DNA from: Neodontobutis hainanensis
Taxonomy: Eukaryota > Chordata > Actinopteri > Gobiiformes > Odontobutidae
Direction of reading: 5' to 3'
NCBI GenBank assembly: GCA_024349245.1
Contig: JALDNG010000020.1
Location: 21,734,501 to 21,798,500, forward strand
Length of the DNA stretch: 64,000 bases
The translations under genes were made by a program, and so were the position numbers. Positions 1 to 9,639 of this stretch are shown here, piece after piece (positions within the stretch are counted from its first letter, which is position 1; each line of letters opens with the position of its first letter). The notes under the pieces are model-generated. The model was not told the origin of the DNA. It did no database searches and saw only the letters and a list, made by a program, of their open reading frames with translations.

Positions 1-35
1 ATTATTGTTATTATTATCATTATTATCATTATTGT
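1..35. repeat. AT-rich trinucleotide-like simple repeat
   Basis: The window opens with an imperfect tract of ATT and ATC triplets. It is simple sequence with no coding content, lying just upstream of a probable splice acceptor at position 78. Confidence 0.7.
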
Positions 36-78
36 TTTAATATCAGAATAACTGATTTTGCCTCTTGTTTCATTATAG

Positions 79-267
79 ATATCTCCCAGTCAAGAGCAGA
101 GCAGCCCAAGCAGCCACATCTGAAAATCTTCCCTCATACCTATCAAGAAGACAGAAGACAATGCTTCTCTAAAGACTGGTACAACAAACACAAATGGCTG
201 GAATACTCTCAGAGTAAAGACTCTGCCTACTGTTATGCCTGCCGGCACTTCAGTCTCCCCTCCTCAG
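79..267 (+). CDS. TTF-type zinc-finger exon (hAT/ZMYM-like protein fragment)
   Basis: An open exon lies between a pyrimidine-rich acceptor (TTATAG at 73-78) and a donor (CAG|GTGATA at 267/268). In the frame starting at position 81 it reads KIFPHTYQEDRRQCFSKDWY near its start, then WLEYSQSKDSAYCYACRHF, the pattern of the TTF zinc finger that precedes hAT-type transposase domains in ZMYM1/ZNF862-like proteins. The paired cysteines of YCYACRHF would bind zinc. No following exon is recognisable before the Penelope-like remnant at about 700, so this is either one exon of a gene or element interrupted by repeats, or a relic. It could belong to a domesticated transposase or a mobile hAT; the sequence here cannot separate these. 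Confidence 0.55.
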
Positions 268-690
268 GTGATACAGTATTTACATCTTAAGAGCGGTTCA
301 AAAATTAAATATAACACAATAAACCAAAGTATATCAGTAGGAGTTTCCTTAAGTCTTTCTACAGGCCGGTTTACTACACCAGTAGAATGAAATTCTGAAA
401 TTATGGTTTCTAGTTTTGGTGTGCCACCCCAAGATTTTAAGTGGCTCCATCTGGCCACCCCTATGAAAAATTTCTGGAGGCGCCACTGTCAACAAAACCA
501 AGAGGACAAAGAAACCAAACAGACAGGAACCAGGGATCAAAGGGAAGGGTGTAATTATCCTTTATGTGTCTGATTTATCTCAAAAACCTAAAAGTTTTTT
601 TACAAACACAACATTCTAGTCCACTTTAAACCAGGGAATACTGCATCAAAAACTGGTCCATCCTAAAGACAAGATCCCCTTGCACAAACA
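268..690. other. Non-coding stretch, nothing recognised
   Basis: AT-rich sequence after the TTF exon. Only short, unconserved open frames are present. If the exon belongs to a living gene this would be intron. Confidence 0.5.
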
Positions 691-1010
691 AAGTAATGCG
701 GTCGATGCAGTTCAGTGACAGTTATTGTATGTTGGAAAAACAAAACAACAGTTTTGCAAGAGAATGTATCAGCACAGAAGAACCAATCCTGGTGGACTTG
801 AGTCTGCAGTCCACCTCCACCTCAAAGAGAAAGGGCAATTCCTTTAAGAGAGCAATGTCTAAATTTTTAGTAGAGAGACCAGAGAGTTTGAGAGGGATGT
901 GATGGAAGCCATTTTTGTTAAAATGTAAAAAAAAATACAGAGGAAAAGGTGGCCTCAGATTCATTCTGTATAGTATTTGTAACAGTGTTTTGAAACCTAA
1001 ATCAAAACAG
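691..1010 (+). pseudogene. Penelope-like element GIY-YIG endonuclease remnant (copy 1)
   Basis: Read across frames, this stretch gives LLYVGKTKQQF, then KRMYQHRRTNPGGLESAV and VHLHLKEKG, then a degenerate EAIFVK and a GGLRF...NSVLKP tail. This order (Y-V-G, the arginine-rich QHRR segment, then HLHLK) matches the C-terminal GIY-YIG endonuclease of Penelope-like retroelements of fish. Several in-frame stops are present, for example soon after HLKEKG, so the copy is dead. The reverse transcriptase that should precede it is absent. A second copy of the same segment lies at 61606-61830, and both copies are followed by the same non-coding repeat. Confidence 0.7.
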
Positions 1011-1063
1011 TTTCACTCTAGAACAACAACAACACCTGAATGGAGCAGTGACACTAACAATTC

Positions 1064-1146
1064 ACCTGAGCCTTTAATGACTCTCACATCAGGAGGCACA
1101 CTGTCCTTTCAGAGCTAATGACAATGAGACCAGAACATCCTAGTCC
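1064..1146 (+). repeat. Dispersed repeat segment, also at 62310-62391
   Basis: The segment starting CCTGAGCC(T)TTAATGACTC and ending near GAGACCAGAACA recurs at 62310-62391 with few changes. In both places a Penelope-like endonuclease remnant lies upstream, so it may be part of a compound repeat or a preferred neighbour. Confidence 0.7.
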
Positions 1147-1149
1147 AAT

Positions 1150-2165
1150 CAGGTTTAGTTTCAGGTCAAACCCCTTCCTCTAGAGATACTAACCTGCCAG
1201 TTTTTCAAGGCGTCCTGTGAGTAGCCTGCTGCAAAGGTCCTGCCAGGGCAAATGGTTCCCCCAGAGCAGACGCTTCTTTTGTAAAAAAAAATTGTGTCAA
1301 AAAGCTCAGAGACCAGGTAATGATATCCATTTCGATTCTTATGAGTCCAGCAGGCAGTAGAGTCCAAGAAATAAGAGAAAAATTAGGATGATGAGACAAG
1401 ACAAAGAAGCATACACTGATAAGCAGGGAGTGGGAGCAGAGGTAGAGATGTCCGCCATGTCCGAGGGCAGGAAGTTAAACATGTAGTTATGTCTAGTTCA
1501 TGTTTGGATTAGCATGAGGGACATGATCAGAAGAGAACTATGAGCACCCAGTAATTATAAACAATAGGAAATAAAAAAATATTATAACATTCACCCCTCT
1601 TTATGCTGATAAACATCACCATAAAACAAAATATTAGCTTGGGTGTGAATTGTATACTGTGGCAGGAGCAAAAACCCAGCAGGGCAGCTGACCTAGCCTA
1701 AGTACATTTGAACATTCGGTAAATGACCTATAGCTGGGAAAGACGGCGACAAAAACATACCCAAGGCATCAAGTATATGTAATAAGTTCAAATGATTAAA
1801 TTGTATCACATGTCAAATCAAAGACAGCAAATAAATATAGTGTAATATGTTTAAAGACAATCAAAATCCCAAAACGTAATCTGAGGTCAAAGCCTTGACT
1901 AACTAAATTTAAAGGCTTTAGTTATGCTGTTAACTAGACCTGTGTTACCTAGGACAAAATCATTTTGTAGATCCCACCCTTTTCAACTAAAAGCATGCTC
2001 AGTGCTATTTTGTTACATTCAGTCATTGGACAGATTTTCAGTTTTAATTAACAGTTACAACATCTCTCGTGTAATATATAAATCTTGGTTGGTTGTAAAT
2101 ATATTTAAGTTAAGCTGGAGGCTAAAATCAAGGAGGCAAGGCGAGAGTAGTCCTTACATTACAAC
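1150..2165. other. Non-coding stretch, nothing recognised
   Basis: No conserved frame was found. Open frames here are short and low in similarity to any family I know. The AT-rich part around 1560-1640 faintly resembles the ends of the dispersed repeat seen at 12.8 and 62.1 kb, but not strongly enough to call. Confidence 0.4.
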
Positions 2166-2167
2166 AC

Positions 2168-3259
2168 ATTGTTACACCAATGTATCCTTTGTTAGCTGGA
2201 GATGCTCTATCCCCACTGTTGTTCCACATCAGCCAAATAATCAACAAGACTTGCTATAGATACCGACTCAGGAATGACGCTCCAATCAGTCACCTCCTCT
2301 ACATAGATGACATCAAGCCAGCGGGACTTGACTCACTGATCCACACCACCAGGATCTACAGCTCTGACATTGGGATGTCATTCGGGCTTGAGAAGTGTAG
2401 TCGAATGGTGACAAAGAGAGGGAAGGTAGTCCACACAGAAGGGATCTCACTAACAGAAGGAACAATAGCAGACATTGAGGGTGGTTACAAATACCTTGGA
2501 ATACCACAGGCAAATGGCAACCTTGAAGAGGTAACAGGGAAAACAGCAACTGCCAAATACCTCCAAAGAGTAAGGCTAGTCCTAAGAAGTCAGCTCAATG
2601 GCAAGAACAAGGCACGGGCAATAAACAGCTACGCCCTGCCAGTGATCAGATACCCTGCGGGAATAATAAGGTGGCCAAAGGAAGAGATACAGACCACAGA
2701 CGTTAAGACACAAAAGCTCCTCACCATGCATGGAGGGTTCCATCCCCATCTATCACACCAGACAAGACCCAAGGTGTAGACTGTGCAGAGGACCCTGAAA
2801 CAATTCAGCACAAAACTGCGTGTAAGATGCTGGCAGTGAAAGCATACATGGATTGCCATATCCAAGTGGCTGGTCTAGTGTACAGGAACATCTGCACATA
2901 GTACAAAATATGTCAAAGTGGGAAACACCTCCAAAGGTGGTAGAGAATGACCGAGCCAAGATCCTGTGGGACTTCCAGATTCAGACTGACAGAATGGTAA
3001 TGGTGAACCAACCAGACATCATGGTGGTGGACAAACAGCAGAGGAAAGCCGTTGTGGTTGATGTGGCAATACCAAGTGATTGCAACATCAGGAAAAAAGA
3101 ACATGAGAAACTAGAGAAATACCAAGGGCTCAGAGAAGAGCTGGAAAAGACTTGGAAGGTGAAGGCGACAGTGGTGCCCGTGGTCATCGGAGCACTCGGG
3201 GCAGTGACCCCCAAACTGGAGGAGGGGAAGAACACCAGACATCTCGGTCCAGAAAATAT
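2168..3259 (+). pseudogene. LINE remnant: reverse transcriptase C-half plus restriction-like endonuclease
   Basis: The first frame (2180-2779) starts at GDALSPLLFHI, then has YIDDIKPAG (the YxDD catalytic box as YIDD) and GLEKCSRMVTKRGKV, and continues into YKYLGIPQANGN and RAINSYALPVIRYPAGII. This is the reverse transcriptase palm and thumb of non-LTR elements. A frame change near 2800 leads to a second frame (2853-3296) with QPDIMVVDKQQRKAVVVDVA and KKEHEKLEKYQGL. That is the PD...D/E...K pattern of the restriction-like endonuclease found downstream of the reverse transcriptase in the R2/R4/Dong group of LINEs. Everything upstream of the palm is missing, so this is a 5'-truncated, frame-broken copy. 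Its right end is cut by the hAT-like element starting at 3260. Group assignment (R4/Dong-like) is an inference. Confidence 0.75.
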
Positions 3260-4062
3260 TAGTGCTGGGCTAGTTAAAACGTTATTATTGCTTTAACGCA
3301 TTAATGAATTAACGCCAACAATTATTTTATCGCGCATTAACGTCGGCCGATTAATATTGTGAAAGATGTCAGTCTGAAGAACATTCTTAAGATCGCCGCT
3401 ATTGACTGCACGCAAGAGCCGCCCTCATGACGCACCCTCACAAGAAGAATACATTAATTGTATGAAAAGGATAGGACTACAAAAGCGACGGCGTTACAAC
3501 GTGCACCAACTATTGCCCTCACCGGAGACTACAGGACATTGATAGGCAATCATAATTACTTCGGCATTACAGTGCATTATATTGATGAACAGTGGGAACT
3601 GCATTCACATGCTCTGAACAAAAACACAAGAGAGACATTTATATTGTTGCCTGGTCTGTTATAATGTTATGATTAAGGCTCTGGACATAACTTGTTTTTC
3701 TTTAACAAACTAAACAAAATATTAATGCCCTGGCAGTGGCAAATATTTTTGTTTGAATATTTAATTTGATTACATTAATGTTTAAGTTGAGATTTACAAG
3801 AAATATTTTACTGCTACTAACTTTTAACTGCTGTAAAAAGCACCTTATTTGTTTAAAGGGTTTGCAAACCAAATGTTATTGCAGTTTTGTTTATATAGCA
3901 GTACTTTCAAAATAAAAGTATGCAATACACAAATTTTTTATTTATTTTTATTGACCATTTTTTTATATTTTGGGTATAATGCGATTAACCGGGATTAATC
4001 ACAGAACAATTTGCGATTAATCGCAATTAAACGCTTCAATTGTTGCTTTAATCCAAGCACTT
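3260..4062. mobile_element. Non-autonomous hAT-like element with transposase scrap
   Basis: The left end reads TAGTGCTGGGC; the right end, reverse-complemented, reads TAAGTGCTTGGAT, giving imperfect terminal inverted repeats of the TAGNG hAT type. Subterminal ATTAACGC/GATTAATCGC motifs occur near both ends. An internal plus-strand stretch at 3458-3660 translates to ALTGDYRTLIGNHNYFGITV and HYIDEQWELHSHAL, the part of ZBED/hAT transposases before the first catalytic region. Everything else of the transposase is gone. No clear 8-bp target duplication was seen, so the exact ends are uncertain. Confidence 0.6.
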
Positions 4063-4063
4063 A

Positions 4064-5437
4064 TACTCATCTAAAGAATTATTATGAACACCATACTAAA
4101 ACTGTGTTTGACCCCCTTTCTCCTTCAGAACTGCCTTAATTCTACGTGGCATTGATTCAACAAGGTGCTGAAAGCACCACATCCCAAAGAGGCTCTATTG
4201 GGTTGAGATCTGGTGACTGTGGGGGCCATTTTAGTTCAGTGAACTCATTGTCATGTTCAAGAAACCAATTTGAAATGATTCGAGGTTTGTGACATGTCCT
4301 GCTGGAAGTAGCCATCAGACGATGGGTACATGGTGGTCATAAAGGGATGGACATGGTCAGAAAAAATGCTCAGGTAGGCTGTGGTGTTTCAGTAATGCCC
4401 AATTGGCACTAAGGGGCCTAAAGTGTACCAAGAAAACATCCCCCACATCATTACATCACCACCAGCAGCCTGCACAGTGGTAACAAGGCATGATGGATCC
4501 ATGTTCTCATTCTTTTTTTTTTCTTCATTTCTCTACCGCTTTGTCCCGTTAGGGGTCGCGGGTGACTGGAGCCTATCCCAGCAGCTTTGGGCCTGAGGCG
4601 GGGTACACCCTGGACAGTGGCCAGTTAGTTGCAGGGCTGACATATAGAGACAAACATTGACAGACAATCATTCACTCTCACATTCATTCACTAGGGACAC
4701 TTTAGAGTTGCCGATTAACCTATACATGCATGTCTTTGGACGGTGGGAGGAAGCCGGAGTACCCGGAGAGAACCCACGGTAACACGTGGAGGACATGCAG
4801 ACTCCTCACAGAAAGACCGGAGTCGGCCGAGAATGTTTGAGTCGGCCGGGTTTTGAACTCACAACCTTCTTGCTGTAAGGCAGGAGTGCTAACCACTCTG
4901 CCACGTGCACCCATTGTTCTCATTCTGTTTACGGCAAATTCTGACTCTACCATCTGAATGTCTCAACAGAAATTGAGACTCATCAGACCAGGCAACATTT
5001 TTCCAGCCTTCAACTGTCCAATTTTGGTGAGCTCGTGCAAATTGTAGCCTCTTTTTCCTATTTGTAGTGGAGATGAGTGGTACCCGGTGGGGTCTTCTGT
5101 TGTTGTAGCCCATCCGCCTCAAGGTTGTGGGTGTTGTGGCTTCACAAATGCTTTGCTGCATACCTCAGTTGTAACAAGTGTTTATTTCAGTCAAAGTTGC
5201 TCTTCTATCAGCTTGAATCAGTCGGCCCATTCTCCTCTGATCTCTAGCATCAACAAGGCATTTTTGCCCACAGGACTGCCCCATACTGGATGTTTTTCCC
5301 TTTTCACACCATTCTTTGTAAACCCTAGAAATGGTTGTGTGTGAAAATCTCAGTAACTGAGAAGATTGTGAAATACTCAGACTGGGTTGTCTGGCACCAA
5401 CAACAATGCCTCGCTCAAAATTGCTTAAATCACCTTT
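4064..5437 (-). pseudogene. Tc1/mariner-type transposon remnant, split by an L2 3' end
   Basis: On the minus strand, the frame at 5485-5165 has SQSSQLLRFSHTTISRVYKE, a helix-turn-helix DNA-binding segment. The next piece (5161-4889) has TPTTLRRMGYNNRRPHRV, then RLQFARAHQNWTVEGWKNV and AWSDESQFLLRHSDGRVRI; the D of WSDE is the first catalytic aspartate of Tc1 transposases. A stop separates the two pieces near 5162. After an inserted 401-bp repeat the rest continues at 4064-4513. The left end (4064 on) reads TACTCATCTAAAGAATTATTA, resembling a Tc1-family terminal repeat. The other end is lost. The copy is inactive. Confidence 0.75.
4514..4914 (-). mobile_element. L2/Maui-like LINE 3' end inserted in the Tc1 remnant
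   Basis: This 401-bp block carries the very common fish sequence that includes GGGGTACACCCTGGACAGTG, ACATGCATGTCTTTGGAC and AACCACTCTGCCACGTGC. It is flanked by a 12-bp duplication of the Tc1 target (TGTTCTCATTCT at 4502-4513 and 4915-4926). The T-rich left edge is the A-rich 3' tail on the minus strand. A short copy of the same 3' end, with an (ATTC)n edge, sits at 51761-51881. L2/Maui assignment rests on recalled similarity; a SINE borrowing an L2 tail is the alternative. Confidence 0.65.
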
Positions 5438-5439
5438 CC

Positions 5440-5874
5440 ATATAACAATATGGTCAAAATCCAGTAACAGTTTGTTTCGCAACAATGTAAATAAGTCTGT
5501 GCAAAATAAATAAAATGAGTCAGGTCATAAATATTTTTATTAAGCACTTTTAATATATGATTAAGCTGAATGTAATCAGTAAATTAAGAATACTTCATTG
5601 CCCTTTAACTGTTCATTTATTTTACATTAACCTCTTTAAAAACTCAGTAACACAAAGCAGGCACATGCTTTATTTAAAATAAGACTGCATATGTACTATA
5701 TAAGGTCATTTCATTTGTATGCAATACTTACCAAGATTATTGGTAGTTTCCATAGTCTTTTGTTTAAATGTCTGTCTGCCTGTTTTATCCTGGAATAAAA
5801 CAAAGGTTTAAACCTCTTACACGTTATGAGCTTGTTTGAAGAGTATTACATTCCACATAATTGCAAGTTTAGCT
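5440..5874. other. Spacer 3' of odorant receptor 1, nothing recognised
   Basis: AT-rich sequence between the truncated Tc1 edge and the stop of the receptor gene. It may hold the receptor 3' untranslated region. Confidence 0.5.
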
Positions 5875-6846
5875 TCATAATAGTGTCTTAAATAGACATT
5901 TAATATTGATTTTCTTTATGTTATATTTCTTCTTCAAACATTCTTTGATGTCCTTAGTTTTAAAACAGTATATTATTGGGTTAACTGCTGCAGGTACAAG
6001 ACTATAGAGCATAACAACTAGAATGCGAACAGGATCACTGAAAGTGAAGCCTACATTATTGGCCAAGTACACAAAACATCTGGGTGTGTAATACAGTAAA
6101 GTGATGAGGAGCTGTGGTGTGCACGTGGACAGAGTCTTCATCCGGCCCTCATGGCTGGACATCTTAATCACAACAACTATTATGGCCAAATAGGAAGAGA
6201 TTATATAGCCTAATGGCACCAACAAGAAAAACATAGCACCACCAAAAGCGATGACCTGATGAGCTCTGACGTTCTCACAGCCCAGTGATGTGAGGCCGAT
6301 GTGGTCACAGTAGCACTGCACAATGACATTTGAGTTACAGTAAGGCAAAGTCAAAGCATGAATAACAATAAATAACAACCAAGACATAGACAAAAACCAA
6401 CCTATCCCACACAGAACAGAAGCAGTGTTGTTAGTGAAAATACTGGGGTAACGCAGAGGAGAATACACAGCAATAAACCGATCAAGAGCCATCACCATCA
6501 GAATAACAGAATGAGCTGCTCCTAAAAAATGAACAAAATACATTTGTACAAAACAGCTGTAAAATTCTATCAGGCTGTCATTAAACCAGTATTTGGAGAT
6601 AATCTTTGGCAGTGTCACTGTCCCAAATGCTAAATCAGATAATGCCAGGTGACAAAAGATTAGATATGTGGGTTTATGAAGAGAACGCTCACATTTGACG
6701 AGCACTAGAATAAAAATGTTTCCTACAGCTATAACCAAGAACACAATAAAAAGCAGCGCTGACACTGGTCCATAATATTCTGTTGAGAGTCCAGGAAATC
6801 CAGTGATGTAGAAGTGGTCTATCCTTGTTACATTAGTGAGCAACAT
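5875..6846 (-). CDS. Odorant receptor (fish OR), intact, copy 1
   Basis: A 323-residue, single-exon seven-transmembrane receptor. It would sit in the cilia membrane of olfactory neurons and couple to G-olf. An N-glycosylation site (NVT, residues 5-7) precedes TM1 with its GN pair (42-43). TM2 follows LHKPTYLIF. ALDRFIAVYSPLRYP (120-134) is the OR version of the DRY motif, with F instead of Y. Cys98 and the cysteine-rich second extracellular loop (170-190, PYCNSNVIVQCYCDH) would form disulfides. MKTLSTCTPQLL (236-247) marks TM6 and PAAVNPIIYCF marks TM7. The ATG at 6846 is the first in frame and gives the usual OR length. The copy at 56109-57065 is nearly identical except around TM4 and TM5. 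No damage is visible. The subfamily looks like fish receptors annotated as OR51/52-like, but the ligand is unknown. Confidence 0.95.
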   Translation of the reverse strand: MLLTNVTRIDHFYITGFPGLSTEYYGPVSALLFIVFLVIAVGNIFILVLVKCERSLHKPTYLIFCHLALSDLAFGTVTLPKIISKYWFNDSLIEFYSCFVQMYFVHFLGAAHSVILMVMALDRFIAVYSPLRYPSIFTNNTASVLCGIGWFLSMSWLLFIVIHALTLPYCNSNVIVQCYCDHIGLTSLGCENVRAHQVIAFGGAMFFLLVPLGYIISSYLAIIVVVIKMSSHEGRMKTLSTCTPQLLITLLYYTPRCFVYLANNVGFTFSDPVRILVVMLYSLVPAAVNPIIYCFKTKDIKECLKKKYNIKKINIKCLFKTLL

Positions 6847-7030
6847 TGTTGCACTACAGCCTTAACAACCAGCACGTAGTAAGACAAAAGTGACAAAACT
6901 AAAGAGACTAGTGAGTCAACGCTGTTTCTGATGAAGTGCACATCTCAGTTTCAGGACTTCTTTTATGTGAACGGAGAAGTCCATGGAGGTTGTAACCCAA
7001 ATGACTTCCACCACTTCTTGTTTGTGAAAT
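6847..7030 (-). other. Upstream flank of OR copy 1, shared with OR copy 3
   Basis: The bases just upstream of the ATG (GCACTACAGCCTTAACAACCA on the plus strand) and the segment TTTTATGTGAACGGAGAAGTCC at about 6960-6980 recur upstream of the receptor at 57065 (57066-57260). The duplication therefore carried the promoter region along. No specific promoter element is identified. Confidence 0.5.
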
Positions 7031-7375
7031 TTTGCGTGACGTATGCAAGTTTCTCTCCTGATTACATTTTTTTTTTGTTTTATAAGACAACATCACATTC
7101 ATCATCATTGGTGCATTAAAAGGGTATTCATTGTTGGGTTGTATCAGAGGTCGCACTATATTTTCTCACGCTTCGTCATTTTGAGTGTTAAAATTTCCGT
7201 CCTCCTATTATTACCTGTCATTTAAATTTTTTATATTTTAATAATACTTATAATGGCTTTTCGTATTTTTTCTCCCATAGAGAACAGATTATTTGTTTTT
7301 TTTTAGGAACAACAGATAACGTTAAACAAAAAGTGAAAGAATATTTTGTGCTTGAACTCTGGAGAACTCAGTATA

Positions 7376-7660
7376 TTACACCAAATGATTCTGACAAAAA
7401 CTTAATTCCATTGCTGTTGTTGTTGTTGTGCACCCGCTGACAAGCCCGTTACTACTGTTAGTTTTTCTACAGATATCGCAAAACATTTTCACTCTTTCCC
7501 ACCTTAGCTGCGTAAACTTATGTTCCCAATGAACACGACACTCTCTCTTCTTCGCTTCCTTTTTGCTGCGTAATTGTCCTTTAACAGCTGTTGGTGACTG
7601 CTCAGTGTTCTCTGTTTTTCCTCCTTCATCCTCCACTGCATCATGTCCTCTTTTTTTCAC
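7376..7660 (-). pseudogene. Possible BED/TTF-type zinc-finger exon remnant
   Basis: The frame is lysine- and glutamate-rich at first, then reads FTQLRWERVKMFCDICRK, with a CxxC pair. This resembles the N-terminal zinc finger of hAT-derived ZNF862-like proteins. It then runs into a CAA-repeat-derived threonine tract. It opens with GTG rather than ATG, and no continuation is seen. It may be an eroded transposase exon or a chance frame. Confidence 0.3.
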
Positions 7661-9430
7661 CTAACTATTTAACGGTTTGAAAAAAAATACTCACACGCAG
7701 CTGCAGTAACCTTTTTGCAACTGAATGCAGCATGACAAAGACGACACGATTCAAAATAATTGCTGATTGATATGTGCATTCGCCACCAACTGGTCAGGAG
7801 TAGGAATTACAATAGATTACCCTCAGAATAAGCCACCAAAGTGACGGATGTCATTCAGATTTTTCCGTCCTTGCTCAAAAAAAAAAACAGTCAATGACAG
7901 AAAATATTCGGTTAATGCAACCTCTGGTTGCATGTTTATTCTTAATAGTATTTTATTTTATTTATTTATTTTTTTAAGTCAATGCGTGACACTGAAGGTG
8001 AATAGGTAAATTTTTTAAATTACAAGATATCACTGTGAAAGTTTGTTACTGGCATACACATAAGAAAAAAAAAGTATTACAAGTTTTGTGTACATTAATA
8101 TTTTAATATGCAAATGTTTTAAAATTTGATGCAATGATTGGTAGTCTATTTGTTAAAATGGGGACACAGGGCACAGGGGCTGTTCAAAAGTGGGACATTT
8201 TCATGTTTTTACAGATATTTTTTGGGATATGGGACAGGGAGTAAAAAGTGGGACTGTCTCCATTAAACAGGGACACATGATCACCCTATAAGACACATTC
8301 ACATTAAATGCACCCGTCTTGCAGATGCGTAGATGTGTAAACACTTCTGCTGAATCTCTCTCACACAGACACTCCACTCCAGCAACATGCTTCTAAATAA
8401 CACATGATTCTTTGGATCTATGACCATTTTAGCCATAATTCAGCATATTATTCAATTGTGCAACTTACATACATTATTTTAACTTTTATTTATCCAGGCA
8501 GAGTCCCATTGCTGTAGAGTAGGAGTGCTAACCATTCTGCCACCGCCCAATTATGAGCTATTCTTGTGTCATTCCTACCATTCTCTTCAACAAAGTCTTT
8601 CTCTTTCCAAACGATAGCTTACGCAATGTGGCACTCTGTGAAATGAGTTTGTACGCCAGTGCAGTCTTTTGGGGTTTTAGTCTCTCAGAACCTCACTCAG
8701 AATCTAAAGTCACTCCCGATCGGCAATTGGATGGTTGGATGCAATTCTTACATTTCTTTTCATTTTCATTTCCTTTCATTTACTTCTAGATAAAAACACT
8801 TTTTAATGTTGGGTGAGTGATAAAACTTCTTCTGTCAGTGGATGGCAAAGTAACTTTTGACCTAATCCATCTGGAATATACATCTAATCTTTACCTGCTA
8901 GTGTAGAGTTCTACAATACCTCTGTTTGTATATTCGCTCTGAACCCCTTGCCAAACCCAATGGATAATTTCCAATCACCAAGAAAACAATATTTTAAAAC
9001 TTGACACTAGAACAAATATCCACAGCAAAAAGCAGATGTTCAACAACTACTTACTAGTAACGGGAAATGAATGGCCTGAAACGTACAAGAGGGTTCCGTT
9101 AGGGACAACCTCTTTTCTACTCATTGTCAAATATCGGTAACACTCTTGCCTCTGCTGTTATGGCCGAAGTCAGCTATGAGGTCTGAACCTCGGTAGAAAT
9201 TTAACACTAAATAGGGTTTTACATAATTGGAACCGTACGCAGGTGTAAACGCGGCGCAGAAATCATTATTAACTATGTAATTAAACGTGTTTCCCTCTGA
9301 GTCAAACACTGTCAAACCTGTCAATTCTTTATAATCACTTGTTTAGCGCTGCGTTTGTCTCTGTTATTTACCCGCCCTCCTCTGTTCATCACACTGTACC
9401 ACACTGATCTCAGATCAGCAGCACAATCGT
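7661..9430. other. Non-coding stretch, mostly nothing recognised
   Basis: No conserved protein frame was found. Around 8150-8290 there is a GGGACA-rich block ending in ATCACCCTATAA that looks like a piece of an interspersed repeat. At 8480-8545 a short piece resembles the end of the L2-type repeat found at 4514-4914 (GGAGTGCTAACCATTCTGCC). Confidence 0.4.
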
Positions 9431-9545
9431 ATGGAATAATTCACGAATGCACAACAGTTCCATGCCATAGAGTCTTTATTGTAACCGCACCAATAACGAC
9501 CCGAGCAGACTTTCTCCAGCTCTACTAAAGATCGTTTCTCACTAG
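9430..9545 (+). repeat. Dispersed repeat family A, partial copy
   Basis: The block around AGAGTCTTTATTGTAACCGC ... CCCGAGCAGACTTTCTCCAG ... CTCTACTAAAGATCGT matches 61860-61940 and, more loosely, 20265-20340. The role is unknown; it could be an LTR or a non-autonomous element. Confidence 0.65.
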
Positions 9546-9639
9546 TGCTGCCAATAAAATGGTGCTGCCAGTGATAGGCCACAAAGTCCAGAGGAAGGAA
9601 CGATAGGTGGAGGGGGCGCTGTTCTGTGGCGACCTGCAG

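Noticed and set aside
8150..8290. GGGACA-rich block ending ATCACCCTATAA as a possible element
   Set aside because: Looks like an interspersed repeat piece, but no matching other end or duplication was seen.
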